A stretch of 64,000 nucleotides of DNA from Cyclobacteriaceae bacterium (GCA_025808415.1 CP075525.1:1597501-1661500); one strand, 5' to 3'. Counted from the stretch's first letter, positions 46,046 through 54,514 are shown. The notes: generated by a model not told the origin, from the letters alone. Made by a program: numbers and translations.

Positions 46046-47158
46046 ATGATCACGATCATTCTGATTCTGTTTCTCCTTTACCTAATCCTCATGATCTTTC
46101 TGTTGGAAGGCTGGAGAATAGCAACCCGGTCAACAGCAACGATTACCTCTACACCACTTATTTCAATAGTGATTGCTGTTAGAAATGAAGCGGATCAAAT
46201 TCAAAATCTATTGGATGATATTGCCCGGCAAGAGTACCCATCGGATAAGGTTGAAGTCTGGGTTGTTAATGATCATTCTGAAGATGAAACCGTTGAGGTT
46301 GTTGATGAATGGGCGAAGCAATATCCTGACAGGCGGTTTCAAGTAATCAATTTACCGTCTGGTAAAGCAGGTAAAAAGGCGGCCATAACAGAAGGGGTGA
46401 ATCAGGCAAGTGGTGAAATCATTCTGACTACCGATGGTGATTGCCGTGTCAGCCCCACCTGGCTTGCATCCGTGGCCAGCCAGTTCACCGAATCAGCACA
46501 ATTATTGGTGGGGGCGGTCAGACTATATCCTGTAACAAGTGTTTTTGAGAAACTTCAAATGATGGAGTTTGCATCCCTGATCGGTACCGGGGCAGCGACA
46601 CTGGGTTGGGGGACGCCAACGATGTGCAATGGAGCAAATCTGGCCTATCGTAAGAGTGCTTTTTTTGAGGTGGATGGATATTCCGGTAATGAACAAATAC
46701 CTTCCGGTGATGATGAATTTCTTCTGCGAAAGATATTCAGGCGCTACCCGAACGGAATCCGGTTTAATGCAACTACTTCAGGAGTTGTAGATGCAAGTCC
46801 GTTAGCTACCTGGCCTGAGTTTTTTAACCAACGAGTTCGTTGGGCCGGTAAGTGGTGGGCGCACGGTGTTGGTGTTTCGGCTTTGTTGGCTTTGTTTATT
46901 TTCTCATTTCATGTTTCGGTAGTAGGGTTGGTGGTGCTGGGTTTTGTTGGCACCGTGGCCTGGCAGGATGTTATGCTGTTGCTTACCGTTAAAGCAATTG
47001 CTGAGGGAGTGTTCCTTTTCAGGGTACTTAAATTTCTTAGGGTTTCCTTTAACACCGCATCATTTTTTACGCTTCAGGTCGTTTATCCCCTGTATGTTAT
47101 TTTCTTTGCCCTGACGGCCAATTTCTTACGTGCGGATTGGAGAGGAAGAAGGATTTAA
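46046..47158 (+). CDS. Glycosyltransferase family 2, membrane bound
   Basis: 370 aa from the ATG at 46046, which opens with a membrane segment. The GT-A domain has ISIVIAVRNEADQIQNLL, VWVVNDHSEDET, the metal-binding LTTDGDCRV, and the acceptor-side SGDDEFLL and QRVRWAGKW (QxxRW). Two to three membrane segments follow. It resembles processive glycan synthases. A role in polysaccharide synthesis is by family. Confidence 0.9.
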   Translation: MITIILILFLLYLILMIFLLEGWRIATRSTATITSTPLISIVIAVRNEADQIQNLLDDIARQEYPSDKVEVWVVNDHSEDETVEVVDEWAKQYPDRRFQVINLPSGKAGKKAAITEGVNQASGEIILTTDGDCRVSPTWLASVASQFTESAQLLVGAVRLYPVTSVFEKLQMMEFASLIGTGAATLGWGTPTMCNGANLAYRKSAFFEVDGYSGNEQIPSGDDEFLLRKIFRRYPNGIRFNATTSGVVDASPLATWPEFFNQRVRWAGKWWAHGVGVSALLALFIFSFHVSVVGLVVLGFVGTVAWQDVMLLLTVKAIAEGVFLFRVLKFLRVSFNTASFFTLQVVYPLYVIFFALTANFLRADWRGRRI

Positions 47159-47200
47159 TTTGACTCAACAATAATTTTTAGCAGTAACTTTAGGCCATCT

Positions 47201-48421
47201 ATGTCCGAAACCTCTCTAAAGAACCGATATGAAATAAAGGAACTGGAGCTTAATGCATTGCTCGAAGTTACCCAGGCCATCAATAATAATGTACCCGAAG
47301 ATTTTCTATACAAGATTTACAACTTCACGTTACGATCAAACCTCAAGATAAAAAAGCTGGCCCTTTATGTGCTGGATGATGTGTGGAATTGCAAAGTAAA
47401 TTTTGGCTCGGAACAGTCGTTTCAAAAGGTAAAGTTGCCCGATTGTTTTAAAGAGGTTCGTTCCATTTGTACGTTGCGCGACTTTGAAGATACGCCCTTC
47501 AGCATTTTTGATATTGTTGTGCCCGTAGCCCATAAGGATAAAACCCTGGCCTTGGTTTTTCTGGGCGATCATCAGCATGACGGAAATTACAGTGACGACA
47601 GCCTTAAGTTTATACAGGCGTTAAGCAACATTATTATTGTGGCCATCGAAAACAAGAAACTGGCCCGTAAACAATTGGAGCAGGAAGCCTTTCGGAAAGA
47701 ACTTGAAATTGCCAGCGATGTGCAGCAATTTCTCTTCCCGGAAAAGTTGCCGAACACGGAATTCCTTAACGTGGAAGCGAGCTACCTGCCGCATGATGTT
47801 ATTGGGGGGGATTATTATGACTATATCCCCATTAACAAAAACCAATTTCTTCTTTGCATTGCCGATGTCAGCGGCAAGGGTGTTCCTGCGGCCTTAATGA
47901 TGTCAAACTTTCAGGCATCCCTTCGAACTTTGCTGCGACAAACGCCAAACTTGCGCGATATTGTTGAAGCCCTCAATTACCAGGTATTGGAGAATGCAAA
48001 AGGTGAAAAATTCATAACCTTTTTTGCGTGCATTTATGACATTAGCCTGAAAACATTGGTTTACATCAATTCCGGTCACAATCCACCTATTTTATGCGAT
48101 CGCAAAAATGGCATCAAGTTATTGGAAGAGGGTTCAACCGTACTGGGCGCCATGCATCCGTTGCCATTCCTCAATGAAGGGTTTATAACCGACCTCGAAC
48201 AGTTCAGGTTATTTTGTTATACCGATGGTTTGATCGAAACCATTAATGAGAAGGGTGAAGAGTTTGGCATGGAGCGATTAATGAAATATTTTCATCAGGA
48301 TACTACGCGGATGAAAGATATGCGTACCATTCATGACGACATTATTATTGAACTTGATACCTTTAAAGGTGATAACGGATACCACGATGATATTACCATG
48401 GTATCGTGCCGTGTAGGATAA
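47201..48421 (+). CDS. SpoIIE/RsbU-type PP2C protein phosphatase with sensor domain
   Basis: 406 aa. Residues about 20-170 are a GAF-like sensor. A coiled linker carries ELEIASDVQQFLFPEKLP, typical of RsbU-like proteins. The catalytic domain from about 195 has YLPHDVIGGDYYDYI, LLCIADVSGKGVPAALMMS, FACIYD ... NSGHNPPIL, and CYTDGLIETINEKGEEFG. By family it dephosphorylates an anti-sigma antagonist or similar partner; no partner gene is next to it. The deacetylase gene starts 7 nt later. Confidence 0.9.
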   Translation: MSETSLKNRYEIKELELNALLEVTQAINNNVPEDFLYKIYNFTLRSNLKIKKLALYVLDDVWNCKVNFGSEQSFQKVKLPDCFKEVRSICTLRDFEDTPFSIFDIVVPVAHKDKTLALVFLGDHQHDGNYSDDSLKFIQALSNIIIVAIENKKLARKQLEQEAFRKELEIASDVQQFLFPEKLPNTEFLNVEASYLPHDVIGGDYYDYIPINKNQFLLCIADVSGKGVPAALMMSNFQASLRTLLRQTPNLRDIVEALNYQVLENAKGEKFITFFACIYDISLKTLVYINSGHNPPILCDRKNGIKLLEEGSTVLGAMHPLPFLNEGFITDLEQFRLFCYTDGLIETINEKGEEFGMERLMKYFHQDTTRMKDMRTIHDDIIIELDTFKGDNGYHDDITMVSCRVG

Positions 48422-48427
48422 TGCGCT

Positions 48428-49069
48428 ATGTTTATCCATCGCACACCATTTTTTTTGCCTTGGCTTTACCCGAACCTGGTCTGGCGAATACCAACAAAAC
48501 AAAAAGAGCTTTTTCTTACTTTAGATGATGGCCCCGTACCCGGCCCGACTGAATTTGCCTTGGATGTATTAAAGGAACACAAGGCTAATGCAACTTTTTT
48601 TTGTATCGGGGATAATGTGCAGAAACATCCCGATGTATTTAAAAGAATTTTACATGAGGGTCACGCGGTAGGCAATCATACATTCAATCATCTCAATGGC
48701 TGGCATACGCCCAAATCAGAATATGTTAAGAATGCCTTTTTGTGTGATGCAGCAATGGATTTGCCGCATAGCGGTAATGAAATGAAGAATGTGATCTTGT
48801 TTCGTCCACCTTATGGCAGGATAACCCGTTCACAAATCAAGGCATTATCAGCGTACAAAATTATTATGTGGGATGTGCTGTCTTTCGATTACACCGAATC
48901 AATAACACCCGAGGCTTGCCTGAAAAATTCCATCAAAGCCACTAGGCCTGGATCGGTTATCGTTTTTCATGATAGTTTGAAGGCTGAGAAGAATATGCGC
49001 TATGCCCTGCCACGCTTTATTGCGCACTTTACCGATAGGGGATATTCCTTTAATGTTATCCCACAATGA
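48428..49069 (+). CDS. Polysaccharide deacetylase family protein
   Basis: 213 aa NodB-homology domain. Motif 1 is LTLDDGPVPGPT (the catalytic and metal Asp), motif 2 is HAVGNHTFNH (HxxxH metal ligands), motif 3 is LFRPPYGRITR, then DVLSFDY. No signal peptide is seen. It is expected to remove acetyl groups from an N-acetylated sugar. It overlaps the next glycosyltransferase by 4 nt, so the pair probably acts on one glycan. Confidence 0.9.
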   Translation: MFIHRTPFFLPWLYPNLVWRIPTKQKELFLTLDDGPVPGPTEFALDVLKEHKANATFFCIGDNVQKHPDVFKRILHEGHAVGNHTFNHLNGWHTPKSEYVKNAFLCDAAMDLPHSGNEMKNVILFRPPYGRITRSQIKALSAYKIIMWDVLSFDYTESITPEACLKNSIKATRPGSVIVFHDSLKAEKNMRYALPRFIAHFTDRGYSFNVIPQ

Positions 49070-50157
49070 ACAGAAAGCGAGTACTGGTTGCACCGCTGGA
49101 CTGGGGGCTCGGGCATGCCACGCGATGCATACCTGTAATTCGAATTTTGCAGGAGTTGCAGTGCGAAGTATTTCTTGCCGGGGCAGGGCCATCATTGAAA
49201 TTGTTGAAGCTCACTTTTCCATCATTTAAAGCTTTTGAACTTCCTGGATATAACCCGGTTTATCCTTCATCGGGTTCCATGATGTTTAAACTTTTGCTGC
49301 AGGGCGGGAAATTTATGCGAACCGTGATGGAGGAACACAGACAGGTTGAGCAACTTGTTAAAGAGAATAAGATCGAGCTTATTATTTCCGACAATCGGTA
49401 TGGTTGCTATTCTCCTGAGGTTACTTCTGTATTTATAACCCATCAGGTTAACCTTTTGGCACCATCACGGTGGAAATGGCTTGGCTTGCTGGCGAATGCT
49501 GTTACTGCACGCTTTATTAAAAAATTCACCGTTACATGGGTACCCGATTTTCCCGGTTCAGTACTAAGCGGGAAGCTTTCAGCAACATTCGATAGACAAA
49601 CTTGTTTCATTGGTCCTTTATCGCGGTTGGAAAAAGTTGAGACCACAGAAAGGAAGTACAACATACTGGCTTTGCTATCGGGGCCGGAACCGCAGCGCAG
49701 TAATTTTGAAGAATTGGTTACTCGCCAACTGGTGGCCTCAGGCCTTCGTGGTTTGATTGTGCGCGGGGTTGTAGATAGCAACAAAATTCAGGTGTCGAAG
49801 AATGTGGAGGTGGCAGATCACCTTACCGCTGAGGAATTGAGTTATGAAATGGCGCAGGCAGAAATTGTACTGTCACGATCGGGCTACAGCACAGTTATGG
49901 ATTTAGCGAGATTGGCTAAGAAAGCTATTTTTGTACCTACACCGGGTCAAACCGAACAAGAATATCTGGCCAAAAAGTTTAAACAAGAGGGTATTGCTTT
50001 TAGTATGGAGCAAAAGGATTTTTTATTGAGTGATGCGTTGAAACAATCAGAAAATTTTAAAGGCTTTACGGAATATCCGTTCGATGATTCCTTACTTAAA
50101 AAACACCTGACCGATTTACTATCAACTAACGACCAACGACCAGTGACCATTGATTAA
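49066..50157 (+). CDS. GT-B glycosyltransferase (MurG/family 28-like)
   Basis: 363 aa. The start has APLDWGLGHATRCIPVIR, like MurG and glycosyltransferase 28 proteins; the C-terminal domain has SRSGYSTVMDLARLAKKAIFVPTPGQTEQEYLA, the nucleotide-sugar site. It overlaps the deacetylase gene by 4 nt. The last eight or so codons are made of heptamer repeats (from 50128), so the C-terminus may have been lengthened by the repeat. Confidence 0.85.
   Translation: MNRKRVLVAPLDWGLGHATRCIPVIRILQELQCEVFLAGAGPSLKLLKLTFPSFKAFELPGYNPVYPSSGSMMFKLLLQGGKFMRTVMEEHRQVEQLVKENKIELIISDNRYGCYSPEVTSVFITHQVNLLAPSRWKWLGLLANAVTARFIKKFTVTWVPDFPGSVLSGKLSATFDRQTCFIGPLSRLEKVETTERKYNILALLSGPEPQRSNFEELVTRQLVASGLRGLIVRGVVDSNKIQVSKNVEVADHLTAEELSYEMAQAEIVLSRSGYSTVMDLARLAKKAIFVPTPGQTEQEYLAKKFKQEGIAFSMEQKDFLLSDALKQSENFKGFTEYPFDDSLLKKHLTDLLSTNDQRPVTID
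50128..50157. repeat. Heptamer repeats at the 3' end of a glycosyltransferase gene
   Basis: Units of the type AACGACC, AACGACC, AGTGACC, ATTGATT. They share the 7-nt period and GAC core with the repeats after pyk and code for the last residues of the gene upstream of tatD. Confidence 0.45.
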
Positions 50158-50162
50158 GGAGA

Positions 50163-50942
50163 ATGGACTTTTACATCGACACCCACGCCCATATTTATCT
50201 GGAAGCGTTTGATGCCGATCGGGCAGCCATGCTTGCACGTGCAGGAACAGCAGGGGTAAAAAAAATACTGATGCCCAATATTGATCATACTTCCATAGAC
50301 AGGATGCTGGAGGTAGAATTGAAAACGGGTGGAACCTGTCTGTCTATGATGGGTTTGCATCCATGCTCGGTCAAAAAGGATTTTGAAAAGGAACTTTACC
50401 AGGTCGAGCATTGGCTTTCGAAACGAAAATTCCTGGCCCTCGGTGAAATAGGCACTGATTTATATTGGGATAAAACATTTTGGGAACAACAAAAGGAGGC
50501 TTTCCGCATTCAGGTAAAATGGGCGAAAGATTATCAATTGCCTATAGTAATTCACAGCCGCAATAGCGTGGACCAAACCATTGCATTGGTTGGGGAACTT
50601 AAAGATGAAAAATTGACTGGTGTGTTTCATTGTTTCACAGGCACTGAAGAACAGGCCCGGCAAATTATAGATCTCGGATTTTATTTAGGAATAGGCGGGG
50701 TGGCCACTTTTAAGAATGCCGGGATGGATAGAGTGATCCCGGAATTACCGATGGAAAAAATGCTCCTTGAAACAGACAGTCCATACCTCGCCCCCGTTCC
50801 GCATCGGGGTAAACGCAACGAACCTTCCTACCTGCCGTTAGTGGCGGCAAAGGTGGCTCAGTTAAAAAACATATCTTTGGAAGAGGTTCAACAGGTAACG
50901 TCTGGTAACGCATCTGTACTATTTAAAGTGAATGAAAGTTAA
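50163..50942 (+). CDS. tatD: TatD family metal-dependent hydrolase
   Basis: 259 aa. Metal ligands: DTHAHIY (HxH) at the start, LGEIGTD (Glu), IVIHSRNS (His), FHCFTGT (His), and LETDSPYLAP (Asp). By family it is a 3'-5' DNA exonuclease or D-aminoacyl-tRNA-like deacylase. Its stop overlaps the ansA start by 11 nt. Confidence 0.92.
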   Translation: MDFYIDTHAHIYLEAFDADRAAMLARAGTAGVKKILMPNIDHTSIDRMLEVELKTGGTCLSMMGLHPCSVKKDFEKELYQVEHWLSKRKFLALGEIGTDLYWDKTFWEQQKEAFRIQVKWAKDYQLPIVIHSRNSVDQTIALVGELKDEKLTGVFHCFTGTEEQARQIIDLGFYLGIGGVATFKNAGMDRVIPELPMEKMLLETDSPYLAPVPHRGKRNEPSYLPLVAAKVAQLKNISLEEVQQVTSGNASVLFKVNES

Positions 50943-51996
50943 GCAAATACAGGTCAGTGGTGCGCAATCGCCCGAAACGGTACGTGCCCGTGTGCTGATT
51001 ATTTACACGGGTGGAACATTTGGCATGACACACGATGCTAGCGGTGCATTAATTCCATTTGATTTTTCTTCTATTGTAGAACACTTGCCCACCATCCGCA
51101 ATCTTGGCCTGGCCTTTACGGTTTTTTCATTTGAAAAACCCATTGACTCGTCTAATGTAAGCCCTGAGCATTGGAAAGTATTGGCCGAAGTTATCCGCGA
51201 TAATTATGCTGCGCATGATGGCTTTGTAATTTTGCATGGGACCGATACGATGGCTTACACCGCATCGGCACTAAGCTTTATGTTGGAGGGTTTAAGCAAA
51301 CCGGTAATCCTAACCGGTGCACAACTGCCGATTATTGACCCGCGTTCCGATGCCCGCGAAAACCTTATAACAGCTTTGGAGATTGCAGCTGCCCGAAAGG
51401 ATGGTAAAGCTATTGTTCCTGAAGTCTGTATTTACTTTGATTATGAATTGCTGCGCGGCAACCGGTCGAAGAAAGTGGAGAGCATGCAGTTTGATGCGTT
51501 TGATTCAGGCAACTACCCAGCGTTGGCAAAAGCAGGTGTAAAAATTGATTATAACTACGGTGCCATAAGGCAAGTGCATGGGCGAGAACTTGTGCTTCAC
51601 ACTCAACTGGATCCATCCATTGCAATTTTGAAATTGTTCCCGGGTATTTCTGAACGGGTTGTGCAATCAGTTTTTAACAATACCATGCTGAAGGCGGTGA
51701 TCCTTGAAACATTTGGCGCTGGTAATGCCCCAACTACTACCTGGTTAATTGAAATGTTAAAGCACGCTATAAACAGGGGTATAATCATCGTTAATGTTTC
51801 GCAGTGCCCGGGGGGCATGGTGGTGCAAGGTAAGTATGAAACCAGCAAAGAATTAATGAAGGCTGGCGTGTTAAGCGGTGCCGACATGACTACCGAAGCT
51901 GCATTAACCAAATTAATGGTTTTACTGGGCAATTATGAAATTGAGAAAGCCAGGTTATTGGTTGAGCAAAACCTGGTAGGTGAACTTTCATCCTGA
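50932..51996 (+). CDS. ansA: Type I L-asparaginase
   Basis: 354 aa. The two catalytic Thr motifs are IYTGGTFGMTHD (first Thr) and LHGTDTMAYTA (second, with the Asp-Lys partner later); ILTGAQLP follows. There is no clear signal peptide, so it is probably the cytoplasmic type. It starts 11 nt before the tatD stop, which suggests coupling. The gene ends 55 nt before tRNA-Ser, the site of the integrated element. Confidence 0.92.
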   Translation: MKVKQIQVSGAQSPETVRARVLIIYTGGTFGMTHDASGALIPFDFSSIVEHLPTIRNLGLAFTVFSFEKPIDSSNVSPEHWKVLAEVIRDNYAAHDGFVILHGTDTMAYTASALSFMLEGLSKPVILTGAQLPIIDPRSDARENLITALEIAAARKDGKAIVPEVCIYFDYELLRGNRSKKVESMQFDAFDSGNYPALAKAGVKIDYNYGAIRQVHGRELVLHTQLDPSIAILKLFPGISERVVQSVFNNTMLKAVILETFGAGNAPTTTWLIEMLKHAINRGIIIVNVSQCPGGMVVQGKYETSKELMKAGVLSGADMTTEAALTKLMVLLGNYEIEKARLLVEQNLVGELSS

Positions 51997-52051
51997 CCTT
52001 TCGGCTTGGAAAGGGTATATTTTCTTGATTTATTTGCGTCCCATTTCAACC

Positions 52052-52138
52052 GGAGAGGTGTCCGAGTGGTTGAAGGAGCACGCCTGGAAAGTGTGTATAC
52101 CGGAAACGGTATCGAGGGTTCGAATCCCTCTCTCTCCG
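52052..52138 (+). tRNA. tRNA-Ser (anticodon GGA)
   Basis: 87 nt. Acceptor stem GGAGAGG / TCTCTCC, anticodon stem CACGC / GTGTG with loop CTGGAAA (anticodon GGA), a long variable arm (ATACCG GAAA CGGTAT) as in class II tRNAs, T-arm GAGGG TTCGAAT CCCTC, discriminator G at 52138. CCA is not encoded. Its 3' end is the attachment site of the 6.7 kb element: the 3' part now belongs to the left end of the element and is repeated at 58866-58879. Confidence 0.95.
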
Positions 52139-52192
52139 CTTTATGGCCATATAAAGCCAATTTGAGGCATTTTGTTACTACTTATGTTACTA
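52121..52192 (+). other. Left attachment site (attL): core plus P' arm
   Basis: Core: CGAATC (tRNA side) - spacer CCTCTC (52127-52132) - TCTCCG (52133-52138). After 35 nt come two arm repeats GTTACTA at 52174-52180 and 52186-52192 (12-nt period). The whole composite is 72 nt, the same as the internal sites at 54515 and 56612. The left half of the core differs because it comes from the tRNA gene (attB). Confidence 0.8.
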
Positions 52193-52234
52193 TTTTTTAA
52201 AGAATGAAACAGTTTTCATAGCGGTATACAAAAT

Positions 52235-52266
52235 AAAAAAGCCCTCGTAATGGAGGGCTTTCTTTT
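52235..52266. terminator. Terminator at left end of the element
   Basis: AAAGCCCTC / GAGGGCTTT with loop GTAATG and A/T runs on both sides, so it works in either direction. It lies 170 nt beyond the last gene of the capsid operon and next to attL, shielding the tRNA side. Confidence 0.8.
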
Positions 52267-52437
52267 TAAGGCCATTTTTTTGCGGTACCACCACCATCCG
52301 CTTTGATGTGATAGGCAAATATAAAAAAAGCCGGGTGAACTTTAAGCCCGGCTTTTACATCTCCAAATCCTTTTGATGCGATTTTACATGACTCGTTTGA
52401 AAGCCTTGCCCCCAAAGAGCCATCAAAGAAGTGTGTG
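52267..52437. other. Non-coding left end of the element
   Basis: This stretch holds a second terminator (52327-52356). One minus-strand frame stays open for about 55 codons through it, but has no usual start codon and crosses the hairpin. I therefore call no gene; it could be a degraded 3' end of an older gene. Confidence 0.4.
52327..52356 (-). terminator. Terminator of the capsid operon
   Basis: AAAAGCCGGG / CCCGGCTTTT with an 11-nt loop, 82 nt beyond the stop of the 66-aa gene; T-runs on both strands. Confidence 0.85.
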
Positions 52438-52638
52438 CTATGTCATTACTTCATAGGCCTCCGCTTTTTCAAAAAACATCGTATAACCTGGGCTAATAGC
52501 CCTAAGCTTCTCAAATTGCTCTGTGGTCAGATAATGAACCGGAAAATCAACTTCTGATCTTACATCCGACACCTTAACCATCCCATCTGGGAGGTGTTCA
52601 AAAACCTTTATACTTATTTCTAAATATCCCTCATCCAT
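52438..52638 (-). CDS. 66-aa element protein of unknown function
   Basis: An acidic small protein (MDEGYLEISIKVFEHLPDGM start, FFEKAEAYEVMT end) with a likely beta-strand first half and a helix (LTTEQFEKLRAIS). It overlaps the 107-aa gene by 8 nt and is the last gene of the capsid transcript. I recognise no domain. In phages small acidic proteins next to capsid genes can be head or decoration proteins, but nothing here proves it. Confidence 0.65.
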   Translation of the reverse strand: MDEGYLEISIKVFEHLPDGMVKVSDVRSEVDFPVHYLTTEQFEKLRAISPGYTMFFEKAEAYEVMT

Positions 52639-52954
52639 TGTGTGTAGCGTTTAAAACCTTATCTAAAGTTTCACCATCGAGTAAGGAATAATCAACGGTT
52701 AATACATCGGCTAAATCGTGTGTAATCTCTCGCTGCTTTGGCAGAAAATATTGCACTACATCCATTATCAACCGGGCTTTTTCCTTATTGGAAAGTTTCT
52801 TGAATATTTCCGGTAATTGCTCAATATGACTTTCAAGGAATAAGCCTAACTTTTGCCGGGCTACTCCCTGAATTTTATTTCCTGAACCTTTGGGTTTAAA
52901 TCCATTGTGCCCAGGTGCAAACCTTCCGTTACTTTCTCTTTCCATAACTCCCAT
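52631..52954 (-). CDS. 107-aa protein with GRFAPGHNGFKPKG motif, DUF5681/small-terminase-like
   Basis: Starts at ATG 52954 or 52945. The N-terminus has ESNGRFAPGHNGFKPKGSGN followed by KIQG, which resembles the GxFxxGxxxNPxGR tail of proteins found near phage packaging genes. It is followed by helices containing LGLFLESHIEQLPEIFKKLS, NKEKARLIMDVVQYFLPKQ and an acidic end. Such proteins in Bacteroidota are often placed near capsid or terminase genes. It begins 3 nt after the 75-aa gene. A DNA-recognition role (like a small terminase) is inference. Confidence 0.65.
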   Translation of the reverse strand: MGVMERESNGRFAPGHNGFKPKGSGNKIQGVARQKLGLFLESHIEQLPEIFKKLSNKEKARLIMDVVQYFLPKQREITHDLADVLTVDYSLLDGETLDKVLNATHNG

Positions 52955-52957
52955 ACT

Positions 52958-53185
52958 TTATGGTTTACCCTTTAGCAATTGGAAACGAAAACCGGTTTCA
53001 GTTTCAAAGCTGTGGCCTATGTCATCAGGTTTATGTTCTACCCAAAAACGGATAGTATCATGTTCCCTGATCGTAGCGAATGAATCAGCGCTAACAGTTG
53101 TTTTAAAACTGCCTCCGTCCATCCAGTAGGTTACCTTACCATTTGGTTCGTGCCTGAAAAAGTAAATCGGTTTTTTCGTTTCCAT
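52958..53185 (-). CDS. 75-aa element protein of unknown function
   Basis: Beta-rich small protein (KKPIYFFRHEPNGKVTYWMD ... FETETGFRFQLLKGKP) with no signal peptide or membrane segment. It lies 11 nt after the capsid gene, and its stop is 3 nt before the 107-aa gene. Position suggests a capsid-associated protein; no domain recognised. Confidence 0.6.
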   Translation of the reverse strand: METKKPIYFFRHEPNGKVTYWMDGGSFKTTVSADSFATIREHDTIRFWVEHKPDDIGHSFETETGFRFQLLKGKP

Positions 53186-53196
53186 ATTGTTTTAAA

Positions 53197-54318
53197 TTAA
53201 GATGCTGCTAATGCTGCCAATGCGGTTGTAAAAGCGCCTGCCATAAAAGCGCCTGAGTGGTTTTGTTTCACATAAGACGCCAATCTGATTTCGCCAAGAA
53301 TCGTAACAAGGTTTTTGGTGAAGTCGTCATCTTCATACCCGATTTCTATTCCGAATTCGGAACGAATACGAACGTTGAATTTTGAAAAGTCGCCTATCAG
53401 AAAATCACCGACATCTATGCCGTTTGATTCAATTACCCGAACGCCACTAATCAATTCACCGTTTGCCGAAACGAACGAAGGTGTTAAATAGTGTTCGTCT
53501 GCAGTTGACTTTGTTAAGTCCATGAGCGCGGCATCCACCGGGTTAATCATTATTGCGTTAGGCTGAAAATTAGCCTTTGCAATTTGAGCAATGCCCACAC
53601 GGACAACATCGTGCCGGGTAGGTGAATCAATGCTACCGGTAAAACCTGAAGCGCTAAAGGGAACGGCTGCGCTCATAACACCAAGTATGTTAGGGCTAAC
53701 ACCATCACCATAGAGCAGATCGTCTTCTGTTTTTTGTAATACCCGCTCACGAAGGTCAACACCAATTTCGTTTTGTAGGCCATCCAGGTCATCGAGTGCT
53801 TCGCGTGAAGTCTTGATGAACGCGGTTAGCTTTTCTACCTTCTGGCTCTTCTCCACCCAATCGAAGTCAACTTGATTTTTACGGGTTCCTTGAACGGTCG
53901 GACCAACTGAACCCTCTAAGTTTTGTTGCTCTGCCCATTGCACGTACATTTTATCGGTGCGTGAAACGTTGGCAACATCCATAAGGTACAAGCGCCTGCG
54001 CTGTACTCTTGTTAGTCCACGTTCAGCGTCTGATAGCGAAAATGGTATTGCGTTAGAACCAACTGGTGTAACATTGCCGGTGGTAAACGTTCCGGCATCT
54101 TTCAGGACAATACGCTTTCGTTCGTTCTTTCCTAACTGAGCATTAAGTCCGACTTCTTTTAGTTTCTCTATGGCTACATTGCCAAAAGATTTTCTACCAG
54201 TTACCGTAAATGCACCGTCTTTTAGTGATCGGATTTCCTCTTGTAATTCGTCAATGACTTTTAAACGTTCGGACACTGTATCGCCAAGCTCGTTTATAGC
54301 TTCAATTGCTGTTTTCAT
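53197..54318 (-). CDS. HK97-fold phage major capsid protein
   Basis: 373 aa from the ATG at 54318; in-frame ATGs at 54360 and 54372 and a TTG at 54396 are possible but lie in the structured leader. A short N-terminal coiled coil (about 1-35) is followed by the HK97 capsid pattern: AERGLTRVQRRRLYLMDVA, KVEKLTAFIKTSREALDDLD, LQKTEDDLLYGDGVSPNILGV, AIMINPVDAALMDL, FLIGDFSKFNVRIRSEFGIEI. Usual capsid genes sit with portal and protease genes; none is here. The N-terminal part is too short for a full scaffold domain. It may form or alter capsids using a helper phage. Confidence 0.87.
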   Translation of the reverse strand: MKTAIEAINELGDTVSERLKVIDELQEEIRSLKDGAFTVTGRKSFGNVAIEKLKEVGLNAQLGKNERKRIVLKDAGTFTTGNVTPVGSNAIPFSLSDAERGLTRVQRRRLYLMDVANVSRTDKMYVQWAEQQNLEGSVGPTVQGTRKNQVDFDWVEKSQKVEKLTAFIKTSREALDDLDGLQNEIGVDLRERVLQKTEDDLLYGDGVSPNILGVMSAAVPFSASGFTGSIDSPTRHDVVRVGIAQIAKANFQPNAIMINPVDAALMDLTKSTADEHYLTPSFVSANGELISGVRVIESNGIDVGDFLIGDFSKFNVRIRSEFGIEIGYEDDDFTKNLVTILGEIRLASYVKQNHSGAFMAGAFTTALAALAAS

Positions 54319-54500
54319 TTGAAAAAATGTTTGTTGAAAAAATAATTTTGTGTCCTGCATGAATGCAGGCATTGACGCGGTGCCTTTTTCGTGCAAGTGC
54401 CCCCTGACGGCTTGCTGATACTTGGGTGCGTATAGGTAGGCAAGTGCTTACGCGGCTTGTCAATTTCGGGAGTGCCCTCTGGCGGCTCCGAAATCAGGGT
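54319..54500 (-). ncRNA. Structured leader with three stem-loops upstream of the capsid gene
   Basis: Three hairpins share a loop of the kind CCG...GCA (minus strand) on different stems. SL1 at 54463-54494: stem CTCCGAAAT / ATTTCGG-G-GAG with loop 13 nt. SL2 at 54441-54459: stem CAAG / CTTG. SL3 at 54393-54415: stem GCAAG / CTTGC. An outer pair ATTGAC (54371-54376) / GTCAAT (54459-54464) encloses SL2 and SL3, and a palindrome CCTGCAT-GA-ATGCAGG follows at 54354-54369. Stems differ while the loop stays, as in a structured RNA. It may control capsid translation or be a packaging site. Confidence 0.5.
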
Positions 54501-54514
54501 AAAGATAAAAAAAA

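Noticed and set aside
51933..52200. Short ORFs across tRNA-Ser on both strands
   Set aside because: They overlap a clear tRNA gene and have no coding character.
52267..52437. Open minus-strand frame of about 55 codons
   Set aside because: No normal start codon, directly after a stop, and it crosses a strong terminator hairpin.
53197..54318. Encapsulin instead of phage capsid
   Set aside because: No encapsulin cargo gene or encapsulin N-terminal pattern; it lies in an integrated element with integrase and primase, and the LLYGDG and GDFSKF motifs fit phage major capsid proteins.
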